A stretch of 9,910 nucleotides of DNA from Bacteriovoracaceae bacterium UBA6144. GTDB taxonomy: Bacteria > Bdellovibrionota > Bacteriovoracia > Bacteriovoracales > Bacteriovoracaceae. The stretch covers positions 1 through 9,910 of the forward strand of contig DIVA01000108.1 in the NCBI GenBank assembly GCA_002435705.1, in the 5' to 3' direction. A model generated the notes under the pieces. That model saw only the letters and a program-made list of their open reading frames with translations, searched no databases and had not been told where the DNA came from. Shown in pieces: positions 1 through 6,375 of the stretch (positions are counted from its first letter, which is position 1; each line of letters opens with the position of its first letter). The translations under genes and the position numbers were made by a program.

Positions 1-167
1 TACACCAAGCCTTCTCTGACTTTTAGTGTTTCGTCACACTGATGCTGAGAGGCTGAACTAATACATTGAATGTCTTTTAAGATGAAATCTTTCAGCTGAC
101 TACGATCCATCACCGAAGCCAGAGCTGATGTTGCATACAATAAGATAATGACTAAGACATGTTTCAT
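1..167 (-). CDS. Small secreted protein, N-terminal part (runs off the left edge)
   Basis: The first 55 codons are visible, starting at ATG 167-165 and continuing past the window edge. The product begins with a classical Sec signal peptide: MKHVLV, a hydrophobic core (VIILLYATSA) and a signal peptidase I-like site, A-L-A before S18. The mature part then starts with a polar stretch (SVMDRSQLKDF) and carries two cysteines about 13 residues apart (near residues 37 and 45), which could form a disulfide in the periplasm. I recognise no family. Oddly, there is no Shine-Dalgarno sequence: the ATG follows directly on the T-run of a strong hairpin (168-209), so either expression is low or regulated, or the true start is a later ATG (codon 20). 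The signal peptide argues strongly for the first ATG. The function is unknown. Confidence 0.6.
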   Translation of the reverse strand, partial: MKHVLVIILLYATSALASVMDRSQLKDFILKDIQCISSASQHQCDETLKVREGLV

Positions 168-209
168 AAAAAACCCCGTAATATTGGTGAGAATATCACG
201 GGGTTTTTT
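168..209 (-). terminator. Strong hairpin terminator after the TIGR03545-type gene
   Basis: Arms 168-185 and 192-209 pair over 17 of 18 positions, with one A/C mismatch at 180/197 and a 6-nt loop (GGTGAG). The stem has a CCCCG/CGGGG core flanked by A6 on one side and T6 on the other, so it could work as a Rho-independent terminator on either strand. On the minus strand it lies 26 nt after the stop of the 236-2113 gene, where a terminator is expected. Its terminal T6 (173-168) is followed without any gap by the ATG of the next gene, so it also occupies that gene's ribosome-binding region. Confidence 0.85.
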
Positions 210-235
210 CAGTTGTTTAAACTATGAAAAGATTA

Positions 236-2113
236 CTAGAGTCTTATCTTTTTTAATAACTTCTTAGCCTTATCTTGAACATCGCCCTGGCCACCCTTCT
301 TGAGTTTTTCAATCTCTTGCTGGATTTTGGCTTCATTGTCCTTAAAAAGCTTATCGCTGTTTTTTAGCTGGGCTACGAGGTCATCCCCTGACTTAAGTGA
401 ACCCATGAGCTTCTGTTGAGGAGCTTTGATTTTTTCATCAATTAAACTTTGAATCTTACCTTCAGCTTCTTTGATTTTTTTACCAACCTGGGCTTGAAAG
501 CCAGAGGCAATCTCACTTCCAAGGTTGGACTCTATATCCATATCAAGTTTGCTCCAAGGGCCGCGCGCCTGTCCTTTCACATAAATCACTGGAATACCTT
601 CTACGATTCCTCTTACAAGTTCCTCGGTGGTTTTTGAGCTCGCAGCCACATTCCACTGGGGACGATTGATAGTAGCGTTCCAAGTCATGTCCACTTGGCC
701 CTGACCCATTTTTGCCACAAGTGAGGTAGAGCTCGTGGCATTGGTGATACCGAGAGTGAGCTTATCTGATTTAGAGAAATCACGAGCAGGAATAGGGAAG
801 GAGTTTACAGCCAAATCCAAGCGCTGGCTGGATTCTGCTTTCGTAAAATCCGCCGTCACGATGGCCTTGACCCCTAGGATTTGCTCTTTTGTGAAGTTTC
901 CATTCACATCTAAAACAATCGGCTTCTTTACCCACTTTGGGGATGTTGTCACGTTGGTCAATGAGCCGCTGAGGTCTCCCGAGTAACTATCGGATGTACC
1001 CTTCGAGCTGATAGCTGCTTTTTTAAGCCAAAAGAGAGGATAGCTTTTTGTAATTGGAAATTCTATCGACTCACCTTGCGAGCGAGGAGGCGGGACAACA
1101 ACTTCTCGCTCTGATTTTTCAGGCAGGTACTGCTGGGCTAATGCTTGGTATTTGCGTGCTTGCAACAAGTAGCTACCCAGCTCTTTGGAGAAGAGGGCCA
1201 TCGCCAAGTTTTTGATGTCTAGTTGCGGAACTTTAAAGCGATCTTTGAGAGAGGAGATGTCTTCTTTGACGAGGGCTTCTACTTCTTTAGGATACTGAGC
1301 GAAGGCCTTCACGTCAGCCTCGACTTCCTTTGATTTTGATTGAATTTCTTTTGCTTGCTTTTGAATATCACCTAAAGCTTTGGTCAGACTCGCGATGCCT
1401 TGAGCTTGTGCCAGTGGATTCTTGTTGGATTTAATCTCATTCAGCAAACGTTCTGCGTCCTTAATCTTAGATGTATCCGAGAGTCGTTTGACGTCAGACT
1501 CTATTTGATCTTTCTTCTTATCCACTTGAGAAATCATCTCATTGATGCGGACTTCTGATTTTAGTTGCTCACGGATTTGGTTCGCTTGATCACCTAAGTC
1601 ATTTCCTTCCATAAGTCCTATGAGATCACCCATAACATTTTGCGAGACTTCAGATTTAACTTGATCAACAACCTCACTTTGAAGTTCATCAAATTTCGAG
1701 GAACCTTCATTTTTGGGTTTAGGAGGGATAACTTTTCCCGGTGATTTCCTTTGAGAAAAAACTTGGATTTGGTTAATACTCGCTTCTTCGACGACGAATT
1801 TCATTCTCAGAAGCGCATCCCAAAGATAAGAGAAATGAATACTATCAATACTGATGAGGTTTCTTGTGGGCTGGTCCTTATCCGTAACCTCAAGTCCATC
1901 AAGATCAAATGAGCCCTTGATAAAACTTGTTCTGACTGACCTCACATTAACTTCTGCGCCGTTAGCAAGAGTGGCTCCGTATTCAATGGCCGATTTCATA
2001 TGTTTATCAAAAAACCATGTGAAGTAGGCGTATCCGAGGACACTGATCACGGCAACTGGAATGATGGCTTCAAAACGAATGGGGCCTTTGGCTTTTTTTG
2101 TTTTAGTAGTCAT
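236..2113 (-). CDS. TIGR03545-family-like membrane-anchored coiled-coil protein
   Basis: This 625-residue protein resembles the uncharacterised family TIGR03545. A basic N-terminus (MTTKTKKAKG) is followed by one transmembrane segment (about residues 15-34), which puts the bulk in the periplasm. Residues about 45-120 have an AsmA/DUF748-like pattern: NGAEVNVRSVRTSF, then GSFDLDGLEV, then ISIDSIHFSYLWDALLRMKFVVEEASINQIQVF. Residues about 140-350 are highly charged and helical, probably coiled coil. A beta-rich region follows (about 380-540), and the last 60 residues are Lys/Glu-rich helix. An upstream in-frame extension of 23 residues exists, but I reject it because it overlaps the preceding gene and has no RBS. 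ATG 2113-2111 has GAGGG at 2120-2124, 6 nt upstream. It lies 2 nt after the stop of the TIGR03546-type gene, so the two are surely co-transcribed. The molecular function is unknown. A role in envelope lipid handling is only inferred from the AsmA-like N-terminus. Confidence 0.85.
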   Translation of the reverse strand: MTTKTKKAKGPIRFEAIIPVAVISVLGYAYFTWFFDKHMKSAIEYGATLANGAEVNVRSVRTSFIKGSFDLDGLEVTDKDQPTRNLISIDSIHFSYLWDALLRMKFVVEEASINQIQVFSQRKSPGKVIPPKPKNEGSSKFDELQSEVVDQVKSEVSQNVMGDLIGLMEGNDLGDQANQIREQLKSEVRINEMISQVDKKKDQIESDVKRLSDTSKIKDAERLLNEIKSNKNPLAQAQGIASLTKALGDIQKQAKEIQSKSKEVEADVKAFAQYPKEVEALVKEDISSLKDRFKVPQLDIKNLAMALFSKELGSYLLQARKYQALAQQYLPEKSEREVVVPPPRSQGESIEFPITKSYPLFWLKKAAISSKGTSDSYSGDLSGSLTNVTTSPKWVKKPIVLDVNGNFTKEQILGVKAIVTADFTKAESSQRLDLAVNSFPIPARDFSKSDKLTLGITNATSSTSLVAKMGQGQVDMTWNATINRPQWNVAASSKTTEELVRGIVEGIPVIYVKGQARGPWSKLDMDIESNLGSEIASGFQAQVGKKIKEAEGKIQSLIDEKIKAPQQKLMGSLKSGDDLVAQLKNSDKLFKDNEAKIQQEIEKLKKGGQGDVQDKAKKLLKKIRL

Positions 2114-2115
2114 GA

Positions 2116-2649
2116 CTAACCCTCGCTCGCAAAGAATGTGTCGTACTTGTAGTACCACTGATACAGAGCTGTTTTTGTCCACGCCTTAAAGAACTTAGTG
2201 TCCTTGAAGCGATCGACAATGAGTGTGCGATATTTAGAAACGAGAATTTTTGCTCCCATAAAGACAAGTGGAGCTAACAGGATAGATACCACTCCGGCGC
2301 CCATGACAATGGTATTATTGAATCGTGTGAAAGGAATGATGGGCATGTTGTACAAAGTGGTAAAGCTCTCTTGCAATGAGGAAATCGTCAGAACTTTTTG
2401 ACCGATCATATGGAAGAGTGGGTCAAGGAGGTACGCCATAAATTTAAAAAAGAAAGCAGCAATGAAAGCGGCACCGATTTGCACACGAAAGAAAAAGAGA
2501 AGCATAAATACTAAGAGAGACTGAAGGGAGAGAGCGGGAGTCATTCCTAGGATAAACCCTAGAGCGATCCCCCAGGCAATTTGGTTCGTCCCGTTTTCAG
2601 AATGAAGTAATTTAAAGAAGCCAAAAAGCTGCTTTAGCAGAAGTGTCAT
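2116..2649 (-). CDS. TIGR03546-family-like (DUF2062-type) inner membrane protein
   Basis: This 177-residue, strongly hydrophobic protein is of the TIGR03546 type and related to DUF2062. The conserved-looking N-terminal part is NGTNQIAWGIALGFILGMTPALSLQSLL (about residues 19-46), matching the 'A.G.A.G...G..P..g.q' signature of DUF2062 proteins. I see about four membrane segments (about 22-40, 43-60, 62-80 and 108-134). A basic, aromatic-rich cytosolic tail follows (FKDTKFFKAWTKTALYQWYYKYDTFF). The start ATG 2649-2647 has AAGGA at 2656-2660 with 6-nt spacing. The gene is followed after 2 nt by the TIGR03545-type gene, and the two families are known to occur side by side. The biochemical role is unknown; the pairing suggests a shared membrane complex. 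Confidence is high for the gene and moderate for the family name. Confidence 0.85.
   Translation of the reverse strand: MTLLLKQLFGFFKLLHSENGTNQIAWGIALGFILGMTPALSLQSLLVFMLLFFFRVQIGAAFIAAFFFKFMAYLLDPLFHMIGQKVLTISSLQESFTTLYNMPIIPFTRFNNTIVMGAGVVSILLAPLVFMGAKILVSKYRTLIVDRFKDTKFFKAWTKTALYQWYYKYDTFFASEG
2120..2124 (-). promoter_or_regulatory. RBS GAGGG that fixes the start of the TIGR03545-type gene
   Basis: GAGGG lies 6 nt before ATG 2113-2111, inside the last codons of the upstream gene. It supports the shorter start over the longer open frame that reaches 2182. Confidence 0.75.
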
Positions 2650-2671
2650 AGGTATTCCTTTTGATGGGTAT

Positions 2672-2701
2672 AGTGTAAAACCTAAGGCCCAATCCTTTCA
2701 A
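2672..2701 (-). promoter_or_regulatory. Candidate sigma-70 promoter for the TIGR03546/TIGR03545 pair
   Basis: On the minus strand TTGAAA (2701-2696) and TACACT (2677-2672) are separated by 18 nt, and transcription would start near 2665, about 16 nt before the ATG at 2649. The site lies in the 66-bp gap after the ASPIC lipoprotein gene. The -35 matches 5 of 6 and the -10 matches 4 of 6 consensus bases. No convincing terminator precedes it, so read-through from the upstream gene is also possible. Confidence 0.35.
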
Positions 2702-2715
2702 GGAAAGAGTGAATA

Positions 2716-5466
2716 CTATAGCGGTTCAGTGAGCTGTAGGGATTGATTCGCTTCAACGTTGATAAGTGTTTGCTTATGACCAGATGGCCAAAAAATTTCG
2801 ATGCGATCAATGGCAGCGATGCCATCAAGGCCAAAATGTAAGGGTGCCAGAGAGTGGCCAAGATAGGCACCACTTACGCTTCCATAGAGTTTCGTTTGAA
2901 CCGATTTTGAGGTGTAGACTTTAACTCTTGCGCCTAGCGCATCGCGATTACTGCGGCTGCCTATAAGTTCAAGCTTAATCCAATTCTCTTTATTCGAATC
3001 CAAAGTGTTTTTGTACACAATTGGCTGATGAAGTCCATTGATGACGATGTCGAGCGATCCATTTTGATCGAGATCTACAGCTACTGCTGAGCGAGAATTA
3101 TTCTTAGCGGAAAGACCACTTTTGTTGGGAGATAAAAGATCAAAGGTCTGGCTTAGATTGTTGTGAAAAGCGATGTGATTTTCTTCATCATGACCAGCAA
3201 TACTATCAGGTCGGTGTCCATTAAGGATTAACAGATCGAGCTGACCTCTGTTCCCAGCATCAAAGAAGAAATGATTCCACACCCAATGGGAATTTAAAGA
3301 TTTCGGGAACCATTTACTGTGTTGATTTTCAAAGCCGGACTCTTTTGAAATAAGAAGTTGATTACTAGTAGTCGTTTTACTCACTTTCTTCTTTTCTTTC
3401 ATCTCTTCAACACTAAACTCTTTTAAGTTTGTGATGTACAAATCTAGTCTTTGGTCTCCGTCCACATCTCCAATCGCAGCTCCGCGACTTCTTTGCGAAG
3501 AAGGGAGCTTGAGCAGTGTAGATGAGTTAGTAAATTTACCATCGCGAGATTGTAAAAAAGCCGCATTGTCTTCAAGATCGTTCACAAAAAAGAGGTCAAT
3601 TAATCCATCCTGATTCATATCGAGAGCAAGAGCGGCAATAGAATTCATAGGTTGATCAAGATTCAGCTTTTTACTCATTTCATCAAAGGTATTATTTTTG
3701 TTTTGAATAAATACCAAGTTCGGACTTCTGCCTTCACTAGACTGTGAAGAAGTAGTGAGGATGAGATCAAGCCATCCGTCATTATTCACATCAACCCAGA
3801 GAGCTTCCGATGCTTGCTGATTGGTTTGGATTTTTGTCTTCGCGGTCACATCAATGAATTGCCCCTTACAAGTATTTTGTAAAAGGGCCGGTCCCTCAAA
3901 TGGTCTTATCAGTAATAAGTCGCGGCAACCATCATTGTTAAAATCAGCAAAATGAGCTGTGGTTACACCTTTGAATTTCGAAAGTCCATAAACTTGAGTG
4001 ACATCCTGAAACCCTTCACCCTGCGAATTTAGATAGAGTCTAGAGTCACTTCCTTCGTGAGCAATAAAAAGATCAGTGTATCCATCATTGTTAATATCAG
4101 AAGCGGCAATTCCTCGAAAAGAATCATAGTGATGAGTCATTTGATCATGGGCAATTGTAAAAGGGGACTTGAAGGGAGAGATTTTCCAATTCTTAGGAGC
4201 AATAAATGCAATGTTTTTCCATGGAGTAGGCGGATCAATCGTTTTAAGCGCCTCGGGATTAGTATTTGTTTCAGGATAGTTTTTAGTATGTTTCTCAAGG
4301 TAAGACTCAGCTTCTTGGGTGGATTTCCCAAGAGATCTTTGCTGAACATAAGCAACAAAGATGTGTAGTAAACTCTCGCTTAATTGTTCACTCGCAAAAA
4401 CATCGAGGGGTTTTAAGTTTGCTTCTGCATCACTGTTTTTTGGAGCGTATTTATGATGGAGCTGCACCAGGATCTGCCAAGAGAGATGACTGCTTTCCAG
4501 TTTTTCAAAAAGATCGTAGTTCAAGTCTAAAACATCTGATGAATAGGGAAAAAGTCTGATGGTTTTCAATGCGCTGTTCTCAAAAGGAAAACGATTGTTT
4601 ATAGCATCAAACACATCCACACCAGAGAGGAGGGCCCTGTCATCACCAGAGCGTTTCGTGGCCTCCAGCCATAGGGCTTGTGCCTGGTTTGTGACAAATT
4701 CAATGGCCCTATGATAGAGGTCTTCGTCAATTGCGAGATCGATAATGTTTAATGCCTTAGACTCACTCAAGCGTAAATTAAGATAGTGAAGACTTTGCTC
4801 GAAGGCGTTTGCGGAATAAAAGGCAAGAGACTGTCGCTTGGTGATGTGGGGGATATCAAAGAAATCCTCAGACGCCAGTCGCACATGACGTGCATAAACT
4901 TTTTTTCTTCCCTCGTTTAGGGAGTACTCTAAAGCTTTTCTCGTGATTAAGGCGGCATAGAGATCTAAATAATTTTGAAGGGAGCTCAGTGCCTCAGAAC
5001 TAAATTCTTTCTTTTTTGTGAGAGCTGCCGAGTTCTGTCTAAAAAGATTGAAAAGAATCTGCGTGGAGTATTTATTCTGGGCCATTTCAAGTTTATCTTG
5101 TGCGGAGAAAGTGACAATTTTATTTTCTCGCTCTAAGCGGATCTGTCCATTCTCCTCAATGATTTTTGTCTGAGTTTCCTTATTGAATGCACTGATAAGA
5201 TCATCTTGCTCAATGAGCTTCTTCGTTCCGCTTAAGTCGTTAGCAACCTTCCACAGACTTAAAGCAAAATCAGTGACCAAGCTATCTCTAATAAACTGTG
5301 CTCGTTCTTCAATCTCAAGTGTTGATGTGTTCTTTTTGATGCTGAGACTTGCTTCAAGCTGAGAGAGGTTCGAGGGGGCTTTTTTAGTATTGATGTCATA
5401 CCAAAGAGTACAGCTCGAAGTGAGGAATACCGTTAGCAATAAGAGAGCATAAAGTTTTAGATTCAT
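2716..5466 (-). CDS. FG-GAP/VCBS propeller lipoprotein with ASPIC/UnbV C-terminal domain
   Basis: This 916-residue exported protein starts with a lipoprotein-type signal (hydrophobic core, then LTSS-C19), so it is probably lipid-anchored in the outer membrane. Residues about 30-430 are mostly helical and match no domain I recognise. From about 455 to 810 there are seven FG-GAP/VCBS-like repeats with Ca2+-binding DxNxDG loops: DINNDG (~456), DFNNDG (~507), DVNNDG (~560), DMNQDG (~615), DVDGDQ (~667), degenerate DAGNRG (~736) and DLDQNG (~798). This fits a seven-bladed, integrin-alpha-like propeller. The last ~90 residues are a typical ASPIC/UnbV domain (NWIKLELIGSRSNRDALGARV, later SGAYLGHS, HFGLDG and IEIFWPSG). 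The ligand is unknown; such proteins often act in adhesion or surface binding. ATG 5466-5464 shares its A with the TAA of the flavin reductase gene (TAATG) and has no SD of its own, which points to translational coupling. Confidence 0.9.
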   Translation of the reverse strand: MNLKLYALLLLTVFLTSSCTLWYDINTKKAPSNLSQLEASLSIKKNTSTLEIEERAQFIRDSLVTDFALSLWKVANDLSGTKKLIEQDDLISAFNKETQTKIIEENGQIRLERENKIVTFSAQDKLEMAQNKYSTQILFNLFRQNSAALTKKKEFSSEALSSLQNYLDLYAALITRKALEYSLNEGRKKVYARHVRLASEDFFDIPHITKRQSLAFYSANAFEQSLHYLNLRLSESKALNIIDLAIDEDLYHRAIEFVTNQAQALWLEATKRSGDDRALLSGVDVFDAINNRFPFENSALKTIRLFPYSSDVLDLNYDLFEKLESSHLSWQILVQLHHKYAPKNSDAEANLKPLDVFASEQLSESLLHIFVAYVQQRSLGKSTQEAESYLEKHTKNYPETNTNPEALKTIDPPTPWKNIAFIAPKNWKISPFKSPFTIAHDQMTHHYDSFRGIAASDINNDGYTDLFIAHEGSDSRLYLNSQGEGFQDVTQVYGLSKFKGVTTAHFADFNNDGCRDLLLIRPFEGPALLQNTCKGQFIDVTAKTKIQTNQQASEALWVDVNNDGWLDLILTTSSQSSEGRSPNLVFIQNKNNTFDEMSKKLNLDQPMNSIAALALDMNQDGLIDLFFVNDLEDNAAFLQSRDGKFTNSSTLLKLPSSQRSRGAAIGDVDGDQRLDLYITNLKEFSVEEMKEKKKVSKTTTSNQLLISKESGFENQHSKWFPKSLNSHWVWNHFFFDAGNRGQLDLLILNGHRPDSIAGHDEENHIAFHNNLSQTFDLLSPNKSGLSAKNNSRSAVAVDLDQNGSLDIVINGLHQPIVYKNTLDSNKENWIKLELIGSRSNRDALGARVKVYTSKSVQTKLYGSVSGAYLGHSLAPLHFGLDGIAAIDRIEIFWPSGHKQTLINVEANQSLQLTEPL

Positions 5467-6098
5467 TATTTTTGAATTTGCGCCTGCATGAGACGCTCGA
5501 GTTGAAAAACAGAATCTGTCTTAAACCAGTCATTTCCGGCGCCTCGGCCTACAGGTTTAAAAAGTTCAGTTTGAATTTTTCCATCTTTGAGAATCGATTC
5601 GTGGACATGAATGCGTACCACTTCACCGGTGATGAGAGAGCCTGCTCCGGCATTTTTCCCATAGCTTAGTATGTCACGCAGCTTACACTCAAACTGGACC
5701 GGTGACTCAAGCATCCGTTTAGCCTGAACCTTTTCACTATCAATGGGTGTGAGACCTGCAAATTTAAACTCATCTTCTCCATAGGCCAGCTCAGTTGAGC
5801 ACAGATTGACCTTCTCATAGTTACTCTCAGTGCAGAAATTCACCACAAACTCGCCCTCGCGCTCGACATTAACCACCGTGTCTTTACGAGAGAGGTCTTT
5901 GCTTCGCAAGAGAGGACTGAATGCAACCACCATAGGCATAGCAGAAATAGCTGTGAAAAATGAAAAGGGAGCAAGATTATTTGATCCGTCAGCATTGCGG
6001 GTGCTGATCACAGAGATAGGTCTTGGGAGGATGCTTCCGATGAGGAATTTGTAGTTATCTTGGAAGGCGTTTTGTGTATCGAAGGATTGAAATTTCAT
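5466..6098 (-). CDS. Flavin reductase-family (FMN-binding split-barrel) protein
   Basis: This 210-residue protein of the flavin reductase-like family (PF01613 type) is predicted to be cytosolic and to bind FMN. Typical elements are FLIGSILPRPISVIST near the N-terminus (~18-33), NLAPFSFFTAISAMPMVVAFSP (~41-62, the flavin-binding strand and loop), KDTVVNVEREGEFVVN (~72-87) and the C-terminal SLITGEVVRIHVHE (~154-167). Members reduce flavin with NAD(P)H or carry out other FMN-dependent steps; the substrate here cannot be told. Genes of this family are often found near homogentisate-pathway genes, which fits the location just beyond the hmgA-like gene. The start ATG 6098-6096 lacks a good SD and is the terminal base of a perfect 12-bp inverted repeat, so control at this start is likely. 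The gene overlaps the next one by one base. Confidence 0.85.
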   Translation of the reverse strand: MKFQSFDTQNAFQDNYKFLIGSILPRPISVISTRNADGSNNLAPFSFFTAISAMPMVVAFSPLLRSKDLSRKDTVVNVEREGEFVVNFCTESNYEKVNLCSTELAYGEDEFKFAGLTPIDSEKVQAKRMLESPVQFECKLRDILSYGKNAGAGSLITGEVVRIHVHESILKDGKIQTELFKPVGRGAGNDWFKTDSVFQLERLMQAQIQK

Positions 6099-6130
6099 GA
6101 AGAGACTCTACCTAAAGCAGAGTCTCTTCA
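6098..6130. repeat. Perfect 12-bp inverted repeat at the flavin reductase start codon
   Basis: TGAAGAGACTCT (6098-6109) and AGAGTCTCTTCA (6119-6130) are exact reverse complements around a 9-nt centre (ACCTAAAGC). The repeat fills most of the 43-bp gap between the small lipoprotein gene and the flavin reductase gene. There is no T-run on either side, so it is not a standard terminator. It could be a dimeric repressor operator, or an mRNA hairpin whose last paired base is the A of the start codon. Confidence 0.8.
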
Positions 6131-6133
6131 CAA
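6105..6133 (-). promoter_or_regulatory. Candidate promoter overlapping the inverted repeat (leaderless start possible)
   Basis: On the minus strand TTGTGA (6133-6128) and TAGAGT (6110-6105) are spaced by exactly 17 nt, each matching 4 of 6 consensus bases. Only 6 nt separate the -10 from ATG 6098, so transcription would begin at or next to the start codon. This would explain the missing SD. The match is weak and read-through from the lipoprotein promoter is the alternative. Confidence 0.3.
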
Positions 6134-6141
6134 GGTTGAGC

Positions 6142-6261
6142 TTAACGGATTGTGGTGATGCGCTCGTCTTCTGGATTCTTTGGCTTGTCTTTGCCGCTGC
6201 CGTCGCAAGCCATGACATTCATCGCCATCATAAGAGCTGAGGCGAGTAGTAAGTATTTCAT
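6142..6261 (-). CDS. Tiny (39-residue) predicted lipoprotein or secreted peptide
   Basis: This small gene encodes a signal peptide, MKYLLLASALMMAMNVMA, then Cys19, then a short very polar tail (DGSGKDKPKN, then PEDERITTIR). The sequence VMA-C resembles a loose lipobox, so the mature product would be a 21-residue, mostly charged lipopeptide. If signal peptidase I is used instead, it would be a secreted peptide. Support for a real gene is good despite the length: AAGGAG sits 5 nt before ATG 6261, a promoter with an extended -10 lies just upstream, and the gap after the homogentisate dioxygenase gene is otherwise unexplained. Small lipoproteins of the entericidin kind look similar in size and layout, but I cannot claim homology. 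It ends 43 bp before the flavin reductase gene. Confidence 0.7.
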   Translation of the reverse strand: MKYLLLASALMMAMNVMACDGSGKDKPKNPEDERITTIR

Positions 6262-6266
6262 GAGAA

Positions 6267-6272
6267 CTCCTT
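6267..6272 (-). promoter_or_regulatory. Strong RBS (AAGGAG) of the tiny lipoprotein gene
   Basis: AAGGAG at 5-nt spacing from ATG 6261 is the best Shine-Dalgarno match in the window. It is the main reason to accept this 39-codon frame as a gene. Confidence 0.75.
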
Positions 6273-6291
6273 GGTTAATGTTCCAGGTGAT

Positions 6292-6300
6292 ATTCTAACA
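6292..6300 (-). promoter_or_regulatory. Extended -10 promoter before the tiny lipoprotein gene
   Basis: The minus strand reads TGTTAGAAT: a TGn extension followed by TAGAAT (6297-6292), matching 5 of 6 consensus -10 bases. The -35 region is poor, as is usual for extended -10 promoters. Transcription would start near 6285, giving a leader of about 24 nt. Just upstream is a short inverted repeat CACG-TTTT-CGTG (about 6300-6311), which could be an operator half-pair or chance. Confidence 0.45.
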
Positions 6301-6344
6301 CGAAAACGTGACGCCTAGAGAGGGTTTAGCAAGTGTCTAGGTTT

Positions 6345-6375
6345 TGGAAAACTTATTTTTTAGTCAAGTTTTCCA
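6345..6375. repeat. 10-bp inverted repeat across the hmgA stop codon
   Basis: TGGAAAACTT (6345-6354) and AAGTTTTCCA (6366-6375) pair perfectly around an 11-nt loop that includes most of the TGA stop at 6366-6364. It lies where a terminator of the catabolic operon is expected, but the stem is AT-rich and no T-run follows on the minus strand. It may slow or stabilise the 3' end rather than act as a classic terminator. Confidence 0.5.

Noticed and set aside
2114..2182. 23-residue N-terminal extension of the TIGR03545-type protein
   Set aside because: It overlaps the end of the upstream gene, lacks an RBS, and adds a tail before the natural basic-plus-TM start. The internal ATG has GAGGG at 6 nt.
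4057..4368. 103-codon plus-strand frame and a 73-codon minus-strand frame inside the ASPIC lipoprotein gene
   Set aside because: Both lie within a gene whose repeats and domain order are clear. Their compositions (Ile/Ser- or Leu/Arg-rich) are typical of out-of-frame reading.
6314..6341. CCTAGA/TCTAGG inverted repeat with a 16-nt centre upstream of the tiny lipoprotein gene
   Set aside because: Only 6 bp arms with a long loop; easily expected by chance, and no T-run or clear promoter overlap.
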